14,190 nucleotides of DNA from Rhodospirillaceae bacterium CCH5-H10 (GCA_001557035.1 LSKJ01000079.1:1-14190), one strand, 5' to 3'; positions 1 through 9,521 are shown, counted from the first letter of the stretch. The notes: generated by a model not told the origin, from the sequence alone. Translations and numbers: made by a program.

Positions 1-1584
<1,584 letters not shown>

Positions 1585-1596
1585 GCTACACCAGTC

Positions 1597-2544
1597 CTAG
1601 AGAACGCGTCGCGGATCGAGCGCGTCGCGCAGTCCGTCGCCGATGAAGTTGATCGCCAGCACCGTGATGAAGATCAGCGACCCGGGGAACAGCGCCCAGT
1701 GCGGCGCGATGTCGAGATAATCCTTGGCGTCGCGCAGCACGCTGCCCCAGGTCGGCACGTCCGACGGGAAGCCGAGTCCGAGGAACGACAGCGTCGACTC
1801 CGCGATGATGGCCGCGGCGACGTCGATGGTCGCAACCACGATCACCGGGCCCAAGGCGTTGGGCAGGATGTGCTGGGTCACCTGGCGGATACGCGAGGCG
1901 CCCAGCGCGCGGGCCGCCTCGACGAACTCCTTTTCGCGCAGGGAGAGGAACTGCGCGCGCACCAGACGCGCGGCGGACATCCAGCGCGTGCCGCCGATGA
2001 CCGCGACGATCAGCACGAAGGCGCCCCCCTCGACGCCCATCACGCCCTTCACCGGCTCCCGGAACAGGTAGATTACCAGCAGCAGCAGCGGCAGCTGCGG
2101 CAGCGACAGGAAGAGGTCGGTGACCCACATCAGCGCCGCGTCGACCCGACCGCTCGACATGCCGGCGACGGCGCCGACCAGCACGCCGAAGAAGATGGCG
2201 ACGACCATCGCCGCGAAACCGACCGCGATCGAGATGCGGCCGCCGTAGATCAGTCGTGACAGCAGGTCCTGCCCCAAGTCGTCGGTACCCAGCGGATGGG
2301 CCCAGGACGGCCCCTGCAGCTTGGCGGCGAAGTCGATCTCGTTGATCGGCACGCGCCAGATGAGCGGCCCGGCCAGGACGCCGAACAGGATCAGGCCCAG
2401 GGCGAACGCCGAGAACAGCGCCATCCTGTGCCGCCGGAAGCGGCGCCACGCCTCCTGCCAGGGCGAGAAGCCCTGCGCCTTGCGCGCGGCCGGGTTCCCG
2501 GCGGGAGCGCTAGCGGAAAGCGATGCGGGGGTCGAGCCAGCCAT
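1597..2544 (-). CDS. Peptide-type ABC transporter permease, DppC/OppC family
   Basis: Inner-membrane permease subunit that pairs with the B permease to form the translocation path. The chosen ATG at 2544 gives 315 residues. A Ser/Ala/Pro-rich cytoplasmic tail of about 30 residues leads to an amphipathic basic segment and a first membrane helix (about 41-62). The family motif [16 protein letters not shown] is at 86-101 and the ATPase-coupling EAA loop [13 protein letters not shown] at 206-218, with hydrophobic segments between and after. The gene starts inside the 3' end of permease B, a 35-base overlap. An in-frame TTG at 2559 would add MQISF; ATG is preferred although neither has a clear ribosome-binding site, so the exact start is uncertain. 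Confidence 0.93.
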   Translation of the reverse strand: MAGSTPASLSASAPAGNPAARKAQGFSPWQEAWRRFRRHRMALFSAFALGLILFGVLAGPLIWRVPINEIDFAAKLQGPSWAHPLGTDDLGQDLLSRLIYGGRISIAVGFAAMVVAIFFGVLVGAVAGMSSGRVDAALMWVTDLFLSLPQLPLLLLVIYLFREPVKGVMGVEGGAFVLIVAVIGGTRWMSAARLVRAQFLSLREKEFVEAARALGASRIRQVTQHILPNALGPVIVVATIDVAAAIIAESTLSFLGLGFPSDVPTWGSVLRDAKDYLDIAPHWALFPGSLIFITVLAINFIGDGLRDALDPRRVL

Positions 2545-3472
2545 AAAGGATATCTGCAATGAGGTTGAAGATGACGACCAGGCAGGCCGAGACGAAGGTG
2601 ACGCCCATGACGACGGGCGTGTCGTTGGAGAGCATCGAGGTGATCAGCAGCGAGCCGATGCCGGGCACGCGGAAGATCTGCTCGGTGACGATGGCGCCGC
2701 TGAACACGATGGGCATCTGCAGGGCGACGAGCGTCACCACCGGGATCAGGGCGGTGCGCACGACGTGCCGGGTGATGACCTTGCGCTCGCCGATACCCTT
2801 GGACCGCGCCGTGGTGACGTAGTCGAGCCGGATCACGTCGAGCACCGAGGAGCGCACGAAGCGCACCAGCGCGGCGCCCTGGAAGAGGCCGAGCACCGTC
2901 ACCGGCATGATCGACTGCTTGATGTGCTCCCAGTAGAACGCCCAGCCGGTCGCCGTGATGTCGGCGCGATAGACGAAGGGCAGCCAGTCGAGCTGGATCG
3001 AGAAGATCAGGATCAGCACCAGGCCCGTGAAGAAGGTCGGCAGGGAGAAGCCGATGAAGGCGAAGGTGTTGGCGATCTGGTCGAACAGCGAATAGGGCCT
3101 GGTTGCCGCCAGCACGCCGACCGGAATGGCGATCAGGATGGCCAGGATCTGCGACGCGCCGATGACGACCAGCGTCACGGGCAGGCGCTGCATGATCAGC
3201 GTGCTCACGTCCATGCGGCTGACGAAGGAGAAGCCCCAGTCGCCCTGCAGCAGGGCAAACAGCCAGTGCCAGTAACGCATCCAGATCGGGTCATCGAGAC
3301 CGAACTTGGCGCGCAGCGCGGCGCGCACCTCGGGCGGAACCGCCGGGTTTGTCGCCAATTCGTCGAAGGGATCTCCCGGCGCCATGGCCAGGAGGGCGAA
3401 GAGCACGATGCTGATCCCGAGCAGACTCGGGATCATGATCAGGAGCTTCCGGATTACGTACTGCCTGCTCAC
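2510..3472 (-). CDS. Peptide-type ABC transporter permease, DppB/OppB family
   Basis: Inner-membrane permease of the importer, 320 residues from the GTG at 3472. The N-terminus (MSRQYVIRKLLIMIPSLLG) is the usual basic lead into transmembrane helix 1. The family motif APGDP is at 31-35, followed by a periplasmic stretch, and the EAA-type coupling loop with YVTTARSKGI is at 218-227. The hydrophobic pattern fits about six membrane helices. A TTG at 3487 would add five residues but lies within the T-tract of the upstream terminator, so GTG is preferred. Only 14 bases separate the terminator from the start, leaving no room for a separate promoter; expression should depend on read-through from the binding-protein gene. 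Confidence 0.93.
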   Translation of the reverse strand: MSRQYVIRKLLIMIPSLLGISIVLFALLAMAPGDPFDELATNPAVPPEVRAALRAKFGLDDPIWMRYWHWLFALLQGDWGFSFVSRMDVSTLIMQRLPVTLVVIGASQILAILIAIPVGVLAATRPYSLFDQIANTFAFIGFSLPTFFTGLVLILIFSIQLDWLPFVYRADITATGWAFYWEHIKQSIMPVTVLGLFQGAALVRFVRSSVLDVIRLDYVTTARSKGIGERKVITRHVVRTALIPVVTLVALQMPIVFSGAIVTEQIFRVPGIGSLLITSMLSNDTPVVMGVTFVSACLVVIFNLIADILYGWLDPRIAFR

Positions 3473-3485
3473 GCGATGGACCTGC

Positions 3486-3521
3486 AAAAAAGAAAGCCCT
3501 CCCTGCTTATGCAGGGAGGGC
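3486..3521 (-). terminator. Strong intrinsic terminator between the binding-protein gene and permease B
   Basis: On the minus strand a perfect 11-bp stem (arms 3511-3521 and 3496-3506, GCCCTCCCTGC and its complement) with a four-base loop is followed by TTTCTTTTTT (3495-3486). It starts 10 bases after the binding-protein stop codon. The stem and T-tract are seen directly; its efficiency is not known. Since the rest of the operon lies downstream, it probably works as a partial terminator and 3'-end stabiliser that raises binding-protein output relative to the permeases. Confidence 0.9.
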
Positions 3522-3530
3522 GTTGCGGAC

Positions 3531-5321
3531 TTACGCGTCCTTGAACCAGTCGCTGAGGTCCGAGGTGTTGTTGTCCCAGCCGCTGATGTTGCAGTTGAGC
3601 TTCGCGTTCCGCGCCGACACGGTCGGTCGCTGCACGATGCCCATCACGATCTGGTTCTGGATGGCGAGGTCGTTCAACTTGATGAACGAGGCGGCGCGCT
3701 TGACCGGATCGAGTTCCACCTCGGTTTCGCGGTAGAGCTTGTCGGCCTCGGGGCTCTGCCAGCGGGTGACGTTGCGGCCCTGCCACTTGTTGGCCTTGCT
3801 CGCGGCTTCCCACGAGACGAACTGCAGCATGTGCGTGCCCGGATCGGGCTGGCCCATGGTGGTCGTGTACATCTCGAGGTCGGTGTAGAACTTCGTGTAC
3901 GTGTCCGGATTGGCCACGTCCGACGAGAAGAAGACCGACGCCGTCACCGACTTCAGTTCGATGTCGATGCCCGCCTTCTGGGCCGCCTGCTTGATGATGG
4001 CCTGCGTCTTCTGGCGGGGCTGGTTGATCGAGGTCTGGTAGACGAACTTGAGCTTCTTGCCGTCCTTGGCGCGGATGCCGTCCGAACCCTTCTTCCAGCC
4101 GGCCTTCTCGAGGATGTCGTTGGCCTTGTCGACGTTGAACTCGATCGGGTTGTTCTTGGAATCGAAGCGCGACGGCCCGTACAGGAAGTTGCGCGTCGCC
4201 GGACCGGTGCGGCCGTAGATGTGGTCCTGGATCGACTTGTTGTCGACCAGCAAAGCCAGCGCCTTTCGCACTTCCGGATCGCTGAGCGTCGGGTGCTTGG
4301 TCTTCAGGCTCGACCGCTCGCCGTCGACTTCCGTCCACGGGTCGGTCGTGTTCATGAGCAGGAACTCGATGTTGCCGCCCGGCGTGACCGAGACGCTGCC
4401 CTTGCCGCCCTTCTCGAGGCGGGAGAGGATTTCGTCTTCGACCTGCAGGTTCCAGGCGAAGTCGAACTCGCCGGTCTGCAGCACCGCGCGCGCCGCCGAG
4501 ACGGCATCGCCGCCGCCCTTCATCTCGACCGAGTCGAAGTACGGCTTGTTGGCCTGGTGGTAGTTCGGGTTCATGACGCCCGTCACCAGGTCGCCCGGCT
4601 TGAAGTCCTTGAACATGTAGGGGCCGGTGCCGACCGGCTTCAGGTTGGTGGGTGCGTCGCGCGACTTGGCGCCGATGAAGTCGGCGAACAGGTGCTTCGG
4701 GATCAGCATGCCGCGCGTGCCGACGAAGGCATCGGCCCAGAACGGCGTCGCCTTCTTGAACGCCACCTTGACGGTGTACTGATCGACCTTCGTGACCGTC
4801 ACGTCCTGGTAGGAGGCGATCGTGTAGGCCGCCGTGGCCGGATCCTTGGCATATTCCCAGTTGAACACGACGTCGTCGGCCGTGAACGGCTTGCCGTCGT
4901 GCCAGGTCACGCCCTGCTTCAGCTTCCAGGTCACCGACATGCCGTCGGCGGCGAGGCCGCCATTCTCCTTGGTCGGGATCTCGGCCGCCAGCTTGGGCTT
5001 GAGGTTGCCGTCGGGATCCCATGCCGCCAGCGGCTCGTAGAACAGGCGCGAACCGTCCTGATCCTTGGTGCCGACCGCGAAATGCGGGTTCAGCAGTGTC
5101 GGACCCTGCCACCACAGCAGCTTGAGCGGGCCGCCGCCGCCGCGCTTGGTCGGCTTGTAGGTCGAGGCCGGCTGCGCCATCGCCACGCCCGAGGAAACGA
5201 GGATCTGGCCGGCGACCGGCGCTCCGATGCCCACCGCCATCATCGCCTGCACGAAGCCACGTCGCGAGAGCTTGCCGGCCTTCACCTTGCCAACGAGGCC
5301 ACGAATGTCACGTTCGTTCAT
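3531..5321 (-). CDS. Exported peptide-type ABC transporter substrate-binding protein (SBP family 5), Tat-like signal
   Basis: Periplasmic binding protein that delivers substrate to the permease pair, 596 residues, slightly long for a DppA/OppA relative. The N-terminus has a twin-arginine motif S19-R20-R21-G-F-V, a hydrophobic stretch, and a likely cleavage after A-M-A (about residue 49). Family 5 features follow: LLWWQGPTLLNPHF, the FYEPLAAWDPDGNLKPKLA segment, and the WKLKQGVTWHDGKPFTADDV motif. The ATG at 5321 has a GGGAG ribosome-binding site about 8 bases upstream; a longer reading frame starting at 5375 lacks this. It is the first gene of the ABC operon and is followed immediately by a strong terminator. 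The substrate could be a peptide, opine, nickel chelate or other small compound and cannot be assigned from sequence alone. Confidence 0.93.
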   Translation of the reverse strand: MNERDIRGLVGKVKAGKLSRRGFVQAMMAVGIGAPVAGQILVSSGVAMAQPASTYKPTKRGGGGPLKLLWWQGPTLLNPHFAVGTKDQDGSRLFYEPLAAWDPDGNLKPKLAAEIPTKENGGLAADGMSVTWKLKQGVTWHDGKPFTADDVVFNWEYAKDPATAAYTIASYQDVTVTKVDQYTVKVAFKKATPFWADAFVGTRGMLIPKHLFADFIGAKSRDAPTNLKPVGTGPYMFKDFKPGDLVTGVMNPNYHQANKPYFDSVEMKGGGDAVSAARAVLQTGEFDFAWNLQVEDEILSRLEKGGKGSVSVTPGGNIEFLLMNTTDPWTEVDGERSSLKTKHPTLSDPEVRKALALLVDNKSIQDHIYGRTGPATRNFLYGPSRFDSKNNPIEFNVDKANDILEKAGWKKGSDGIRAKDGKKLKFVYQTSINQPRQKTQAIIKQAAQKAGIDIELKSVTASVFFSSDVANPDTYTKFYTDLEMYTTTMGQPDPGTHMLQFVSWEAASKANKWQGRNVTRWQSPEADKLYRETEVELDPVKRAASFIKLNDLAIQNQIVMGIVQRPTVSARNAKLNCNISGWDNNTSDLSDWFKDA

Positions 5322-5394
5322 TTCGAAACTCCCAAGATCGATGCCCTTCCCGATGCCGCCCTCGCTATGCTGCAAGATGCGTGCAATCCTTGAT

Positions 5395-5411
5395 CGTTAC
5401 AGGCTGTAACG
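5395..5411. promoter_or_regulatory. Perfect 17-bp palindrome, candidate operator in a divergent promoter region
   Basis: CGTTACAG-G-CTGTAACG is a perfect dyad with 8-bp arms around one central base. It lies between the divergent binding-protein gene (start 5321) and the SMR gene (start 5452), 41 bases before the latter. A one-base centre rules out a normal RNA hairpin and fits a homodimeric repressor or activator. No regulator gene is in the window and I do not recognise the motif. I could not place convincing -35/-10 boxes on either strand. Confidence 0.55.
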
Positions 5412-5451
5412 TTGCCGTCAATGACAGCGCTTGCTGCGGGGGAGACACTTA

Positions 5452-5769
5452 ATGGCTTGGATAGCTCTTTTTCTGGCGGGACTCTGCGAAATCGGCTGGC
5501 CCGTGGGACTGAAACTCGGCTGGACCGACCAGGGAGCCAGGCCGGGATGGTTGCTTCTCGCCCTCGTTGCCATCGTGGTGAGCGGGGCGCTGCTTATGTG
5601 GGCACAACGCACCATCCCGATGGGCACCGCCTATGCCATCTGGACGGGTATCGGCGCCGTCGGTGCCTTCACCGTTGGCATCCTGGCCTTCGGCGACACC
5701 GCTTCGACCCTCCGCATCGTCTCGATCGGCCTGATCGTGGCGGGCATCATCGGCCTCAAGCTCGCCTGA
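5452..5769 (+). CDS. Small multidrug resistance (SMR) family transporter, Gdx/SugE-like (probable guanidinium exporter)
   Basis: Four-helix inner-membrane antiporter subunit of 105 residues, the usual SMR length, acting as an antiparallel dimer. The essential Glu13 and Trp16 in helix 1 are present (GLCEIGWPVGLK), as are Ser44 in helix 2 and the Y61-A-x-W64-TGIGAVG helix 3 signature. This pattern is typical of the Gdx/SugE subgroup, known to export guanidinium in exchange for protons, more than of EmrE-type drug pumps. The ATG at 5452 is preceded by GGGGGAG. It heads a plus-strand operon with the SDR 11 bases downstream. No guanidine riboswitch was recognised upstream. The substrate assignment is by family and untested. 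Confidence 0.88.
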   Translation: MAWIALFLAGLCEIGWPVGLKLGWTDQGARPGWLLLALVAIVVSGALLMWAQRTIPMGTAYAIWTGIGAVGAFTVGILAFGDTASTLRIVSIGLIVAGIIGLKLA

Positions 5770-5780
5770 AGGAAACAGCC

Positions 5781-6539
5781 ATGAGAATGAAGGACAAGGT
5801 GGCGCTGATCACCGGCGCCGCGAGCGGCATGGGTGCAGCCACCGCGCGTCTTTTTGCCCGCGAGGGCGCCAGGGCGGTGGTCGTGGCCGACGTGCTCGAT
5901 CAGGACGGCGAGGCCGTCGTTGCCGAGATCAGGAAGGCCGGCGGCACAGCAAGCTACGTGCATCTAGACGTCACAAGCGAAGCCCAGTGGCAGGAAGCGG
6001 TAGACAAGACCGTGGCCGCCCACGGCGGCCTCAACGTGCTGGTGAACAATGCCGGCATCTCGGGCTCGGCCGCCGAGGACCTTTACGACACGGCACTGTG
6101 GCACAAGCTGATGGACATCAATTCGACCGGCGTCTTCCTCGGCATGAAGTACGGCATCGCTGCCATCCGCAAGACCGGCGGGCCGGGCTCGGTCGTCAAT
6201 CTCTCCTCGATCTCGGGCATCGTCGGCCAGGCCTACATCCATGTCGGCTACAACGCATCGAAGGGCGCCGTACGGCTGATTACCAAGGCGGCGGCGGCGC
6301 AGCACGGCAAGGACGGTATCCGGGTAAACTCGGTGCATCCGGGCCTGATGCCGCCGATGCGCACCTCCGGCCGCACCGCCGATCCGGTGCAGCGCGCCAA
6401 GACGCTGAAAGGCGTGCCGCTCGGCCGCGCCGGCGAGGTCGACGAAGTGGCCAACGCCATCCTGTTCCTGGCGTCCGACGAATCCTCTTATGTCACCGGC
6501 GCCGAACTGGTGGTCGACGGCGGCTGGACGGCGGTCTGA
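5781..6539 (+). CDS. Short-chain dehydrogenase/reductase (SDR), classical type
   Basis: NAD(P)-dependent oxidoreductase, 252 residues, typical classical SDR. The cofactor motif TGAASGMG is at 11-18, Asp37 after the second strand suggests NAD(H) preference, NNAG is at 89-92, and the catalytic set N114, S143, Y157 and K161 (YNASK) is complete. The C-terminal VTGAELVVDGGWTAV is standard for the 3-oxoacyl-ACP reductase / 3-alpha,20-beta-HSD-like group. The ATG at 5781 follows a GAAGGA site that overlaps the SMR stop region. The Nudix gene begins one base after its stop. The alcohol or ketone substrate cannot be predicted. Confidence 0.93.
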   Translation: MRMKDKVALITGAASGMGAATARLFAREGARAVVVADVLDQDGEAVVAEIRKAGGTASYVHLDVTSEAQWQEAVDKTVAAHGGLNVLVNNAGISGSAAEDLYDTALWHKLMDINSTGVFLGMKYGIAAIRKTGGPGSVVNLSSISGIVGQAYIHVGYNASKGAVRLITKAAAAQHGKDGIRVNSVHPGLMPPMRTSGRTADPVQRAKTLKGVPLGRAGEVDEVANAILFLASDESSYVTGAELVVDGGWTAV

Positions 6540-6540
6540 A

Positions 6541-7137
6541 GTGGCGGAGGAGCCCACGACCGTCCCGCCCTGGAAGGTCCTCGAGTCGACGTACAGCTAC
6601 CGTGACCGCTGGCTGACCCTGCGCTCCGACACGGTCGAGCTGCCCAACGGCCGGGTGCTATCGCCCTTCCACGTCATCGAGCAGCCCGACTGGAGCACGG
6701 CCATCGCCCTCACCCACGACGGCAACGTCGTCCTGGTCGAGGAATATCGCCACGGCGCGGCGCAGACCGTGGTCGAACTGCCCAGCGGCATCATCGAGGG
6801 GCCCGGCACGCCGGTCGAGCACATGAAGCGCGAGCTGCTGGAGGAGACCGGCTTCGCCAGTGACGAGTGGCACTCGCTCGGCAGCTTCTTCGCCAATGCG
6901 CCGCGCCTCAACAATCGCGTCCACTGCTTCGTGGCGCTCGACGCCCGCAAGGTCGCCGAGCCGAAGCTCGACGACAGCGAGGTGATCGTCACCCACGAAG
7001 TCCCGTTTGCCCGTTTCCTGGACGAGCTGCGCGACGGCAGCCGCACCTTCCACGGCTTCCAGGTCGGCACGATGTGGCTGCTGCACACATTCGCCCGAAG
7101 GACGAAGGACAAGCGCCTGGCGGCGCTTCTTTCCTGA
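6541..7137 (+). CDS. Nudix hydrolase, ADP-ribose pyrophosphatase-like
   Basis: Cytoplasmic Nudix-fold hydrolase, 198 residues from a GTG at 6541, one base after the SDR stop. The N-terminal half (WKVLES through YRDRWLTLRSDTVELPNG) and VLVEEYRHGAAQTVVELPSGIIE match the ADP-ribose/NDP-sugar pyrophosphatase group. The Nudix box spans G83-F105 with R97, E98, E101, E102 and G104 in place (KRELLEETGF). The early box Glu, expected at 89, is Gly (EGPGTP). That residue supports the loop and is not the main metal ligand, so activity is plausible. A role in clearing nucleotide by-products from the neighbouring dehydrogenase is only a guess. Confidence 0.9.
   Translation: MAEEPTTVPPWKVLESTYSYRDRWLTLRSDTVELPNGRVLSPFHVIEQPDWSTAIALTHDGNVVLVEEYRHGAAQTVVELPSGIIEGPGTPVEHMKRELLEETGFASDEWHSLGSFFANAPRLNNRVHCFVALDARKVAEPKLDDSEVIVTHEVPFARFLDELRDGSRTFHGFQVGTMWLLHTFARRTKDKRLAALLS
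7111..7128 (+). terminator. Possible weak intrinsic terminator at the 3' end of the Nudix gene
   Basis: AAGCGCC-TGGC-GGCGCTT forms a perfect 7-bp stem with a four-base loop, followed by CTTTCC. It lies inside the last codons of the Nudix gene, just before the 10-base gap to the convergent DoxX gene. The pyrimidine tail is short, so this may be only a chance hairpin. Confidence 0.3.
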
Positions 7138-7147
7138 GACGGGAAGC

Positions 7148-7573
7148 CTATCGCCGCAGGTCGCGCAGGCGACCGGCGACGGCGCAGGCCATCAGGCCGC
7201 CGATGAGCGAGATGTGTTCCATGGCGACGCGGAAATGCGGCGTGCGCTCGGGCTCCTGCATCGTCCAGAACGGATGGGCGAGCAGGATGGCGACCACGAG
7301 GAAGCCGCTCAGGATACCGCAGCCCAGCCACAGCCAGCGATCGAACAGGATCATCAGCGAGCCGACGAGCAAGGTCACGACCAGGACCACGTTGAGGATG
7401 CCCGCGGGCTCCAGGCGGAGCGCCTTCAGTTCGGCAACGCTGTGCTGGAACTCGATCAGGTGCGCGAGTCCCGCGCTCCAGAACACGAAGGTCAGCACCA
7501 GCCGCGCCAGAAACCAGCCGATGCCGCTATCCAGAAAAGCCGCGATGACTTGCGGCATGTCGTTTCGACCCAT
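7148..7573 (-). CDS. DoxX-family integral membrane protein
   Basis: Predicted four-helix inner-membrane protein of 141 residues. The pattern ARLVLTFVFWSAGLAHLIEF near the N-terminus and the closing AMEHISLIGGLMACAVAGR are typical of DoxX/DoxX-like proteins, a family linked to quinone or thiol-related redox chemistry with poorly defined activity. The ATG at 7573 is preceded by GGGGGAG at good spacing; a longer frame reaching 7663 lacks such a site. It converges on the Nudix gene with a 10-base gap and diverges from the propeller/thioredoxin/copper-chaperone operon, so it may share control with that operon. Confidence 0.82.
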   Translation of the reverse strand: MGRNDMPQVIAAFLDSGIGWFLARLVLTFVFWSAGLAHLIEFQHSVAELKALRLEPAGILNVVLVVTLLVGSLMILFDRWLWLGCGILSGFLVVAILLAHPFWTMQEPERTPHFRVAMEHISLIGGLMACAVAGRLRDLRR

Positions 7574-7822
7574 GTAGGTTCTCCCCCGAGAAGCTGCGGC
7601 GGGACCATAAGGCGACAAGCTGTCCCCTTCCACTACCTTCGCTTTCGTGCGTGATTCGGGCATGGGTCGTGAACGACTCGACTAGGGCTACCGCGGCGGC
7701 ATTTGCCGTCGCCCTGTTTACAGGAGTCTGGTACTTGCGGCCGCCTCCAAGTGGTTCCCGCAATACCGGGACGACACCAGCCACACCCGGTCGAACGATG
7801 GGGCGCCAGGGTTAGGAATCTG
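7574..7822. other. Intergenic region between the divergent DoxX gene and the copper/thiol operon
   Basis: This 249-base stretch must hold the promoters for both directions. I see only small dyads: GTCGT-GA-ACGAC at 7666-7677 and a 5-bp TCCCG/CGGGA hairpin at 7756-7771. No recognisable copper-regulator site (CueR- or CsoR-like), riboswitch or clear -35/-10 pair was found. An open frame continues upstream from the propeller gene to 7703, but it lacks a signal-peptide-like start and is not taken as coding. Confidence 0.5.
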
Positions 7823-9010
7823 ATGCGCGGTCTTCTCGCTTTTGTTGTCCTGCTGTTGTCTGCCGGCACCGCCGTCGCGCAGCATCAGCACGGCAAGCCG
7901 GCCGCCGCGACTCCAGAGGCCTTCACCGCCACGCCGGCCTTCGGGCCGGACGGCACGCTGTGGCTCGTCAGGGCCATGGCCGACAGGATCGTGGTGGTGC
8001 GCTCGACCGATCTCGGCAGGACCTTCTCCGAGCCGGTCGCCGTGACGCCGGAGCCGATGAACCTCGACTGGGGGCCCGACGCGCGTGCCCGCATCGTGGT
8101 CGATCCCAAAGGCGGCCTCGTCGTCACCTTCGCGATCTTCCAGGACCGCAACTTCAACGGCCGCGCCTTCTACGCACGCTCGAAGGACAATGGTGCGAAC
8201 TTCAGCAAGCCTGCGCCGATCACCGCCGACACGACCAGCCAGCGCTTCGAGACGGCGGCGGTCGATCCGGCCACGGGCCGCGTCTTCGCCACCTGGCTCG
8301 ACAAGCGCAACGGTCCGAAGGCGCGCGCCGCCGGGAAACCCTATCCAGGTGCTGCGCTCGCATTCGCCTGGGAGGATGGCGAGGCGGGCTTCGGCCCGAC
8401 CTCCATCGCGCTCGACAATACCTGCGAGTGCTGCCGCCTCGGCGTCGCCTTCGCCGGTGCCGGCAAGCCGGCGGTGGTGTTCCGCAACATCTTTCCGGGC
8501 TCGGTCCGCGACCATGGCGTCGTCACCTTCAGGGACGAGAAGACGCCCGGCCCGGTGCGCCGCGTCAGCGCCGACGACTGGAAGATCGAGGCCTGCCCGC
8601 ACCATGGGCCGAGCATCGCGATCCTGCCCGACGGCTCCTATCACGTCGCCTGGTTCACCGCCGGCTCGGCGCGCAAGGGACTGTTTTATGCCCGCGCCGA
8701 CAATGGCGACACGCCGTTCGGCGCACCGCGGGCGCTCTCCACCGCGAAGCGCCAGCCGGCGCGGCCGTATCTCTTGGCCAATGGCACTGCGCTCCATCTC
8801 GTCTGGAAGGAGTTCGACGGGAACAAATCCATGGTGCGCTGGCAGATGAGCCAGGACAGCGGCCGCCAGTGGAGCGAGCCGCGCACCGTTGCCGACACCG
8901 CGGACGCCTCGGACCATCCGCTGCTCGTCGCCCATGCGGGCCGTGCCTATCTTTCGTGGCTCACCAAGGCCGACGGCTATCGCCTGATCCCGCTCGAGGG
9001 CCAGCCATGA
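7823..9010 (+). CDS. Exported sialidase-fold (Asp-box/BNR) beta-propeller protein with a CxCC motif
   Basis: Predicted periplasmic protein of 395 residues. A Sec signal peptide (about 1-19, ending A-V-A) leads to a His-containing mature start (QHQHGK). Three Asp-box motifs (S-x-D-x-G-x-x-F/W) at 61-68, 120-127 and 343-350 point to a six-bladed sialidase-like propeller. A distinctive C201-E-C203-C204 and a C258-P-H-H261 form a potential metal or disulfide site. I see no clear sialidase arginine triad, so glycosidase activity is doubtful. The ATG at 7823 is preceded by AGGA. The downstream thioredoxin-like gene overlaps its stop (ATGA), and a copper chaperone follows, so a role in copper or cytochrome-oxidase metal handling is inferred. 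Automated pipelines would probably call it exo-alpha-sialidase. Confidence 0.82.
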   Translation: MRGLLAFVVLLLSAGTAVAQHQHGKPAAATPEAFTATPAFGPDGTLWLVRAMADRIVVVRSTDLGRTFSEPVAVTPEPMNLDWGPDARARIVVDPKGGLVVTFAIFQDRNFNGRAFYARSKDNGANFSKPAPITADTTSQRFETAAVDPATGRVFATWLDKRNGPKARAAGKPYPGAALAFAWEDGEAGFGPTSIALDNTCECCRLGVAFAGAGKPAVVFRNIFPGSVRDHGVVTFRDEKTPGPVRRVSADDWKIEACPHHGPSIAILPDGSYHVAWFTAGSARKGLFYARADNGDTPFGAPRALSTAKRQPARPYLLANGTALHLVWKEFDGNKSMVRWQMSQDSGRQWSEPRTVADTADASDHPLLVAHAGRAYLSWLTKADGYRLIPLEGQP

Positions 9011-9489
9011 TCCGCACTCTTCTCGTCGCTCTCGTGCTCACGGTCGCTTCGGCCGGCGCGCAGGCCGCCGATCTGCACTCCTTCGGCCGGGGAAGCTGGT
9101 CCAAGCTCCGTGCCGCCCACGACGGCCAGCCGACCGTCGTGCATTTCTGGGGCCTCACCTGCGCCCCCTGCCTCGTCGAGATGCCTGAGTGGGGCAAGCT
9201 GAGTGCGGAGCGACCCGACATGCGCCTCGTGATGGTGGCGGCCGATCCGGTGCCGCAGGATCCGGCCCGTGTGAACGACATGCTGGCCCGTGCCGATCTC
9301 GCCAAAATAGAGAACTGGGCCTTCACCGACCGCTTCAACGAGCGACTGCGCTACGAGATCGATCCCGCCTGGGCCGGCGAGCTGCCGCGCACCCTGCTGA
9401 TCGACCGCGACGGCAAGGAAACGGTGCTGACCGGCGTCGCCGATCTCGCCGAAGTCCGCGCCTGGCTCGACGCCCAGAAGAAGCGCTGA
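9007..9489 (+). CDS. Exported thioredoxin-like (TlpA/ResA-type) protein
   Basis: Periplasmic thioredoxin-fold protein of 160 residues. A Sec signal peptide (about 1-20, AQA-A) precedes the active site in FWGLTCAPCLVEMP, a C52-A-P-C55 redox pair. The later ELPRTLLIDRDG supplies the cis-Pro region and TVLTGVADLAEVRAWL the final helix, as in TlpA/ResA/DsbE. The ATG at 9007 overlaps the propeller stop by four bases, so the two are probably translationally coupled. Given the partner genes, it may keep the cysteines of the propeller or of a copper-site protein reduced; this is inference. Confidence 0.9.
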   Translation: MIRTLLVALVLTVASAGAQAADLHSFGRGSWSKLRAAHDGQPTVVHFWGLTCAPCLVEMPEWGKLSAERPDMRLVMVAADPVPQDPARVNDMLARADLAKIENWAFTDRFNERLRYEIDPAWAGELPRTLLIDRDGKETVLTGVADLAEVRAWLDAQKKR

Positions 9490-9521
9490 TCACCCGAATT
9501 AATTCATCAGGAGTCCGTTCA

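Noticed and set aside
3306..5393. Plus-strand open frame of 695 codons opposite the binding-protein gene
   Set aside because: Low-complexity Arg/Val/Leu/Asp composition with no motif; the antisense strand carries an evident family 5 binding protein with signal peptide and ribosome-binding site.
5322..5451. Guanidine riboswitch upstream of the Gdx-like gene
   Set aside because: I looked for the ACGR-loop hairpin pair (guanidine-II) and for ykkC and guanidine-III signatures and saw none; only the 17-bp palindrome stands out.
7823..9010. Functional exo-alpha-sialidase
   Set aside because: Asp boxes show only the propeller fold; no convincing arginine triad is seen and the neighbours handle copper and thiols.
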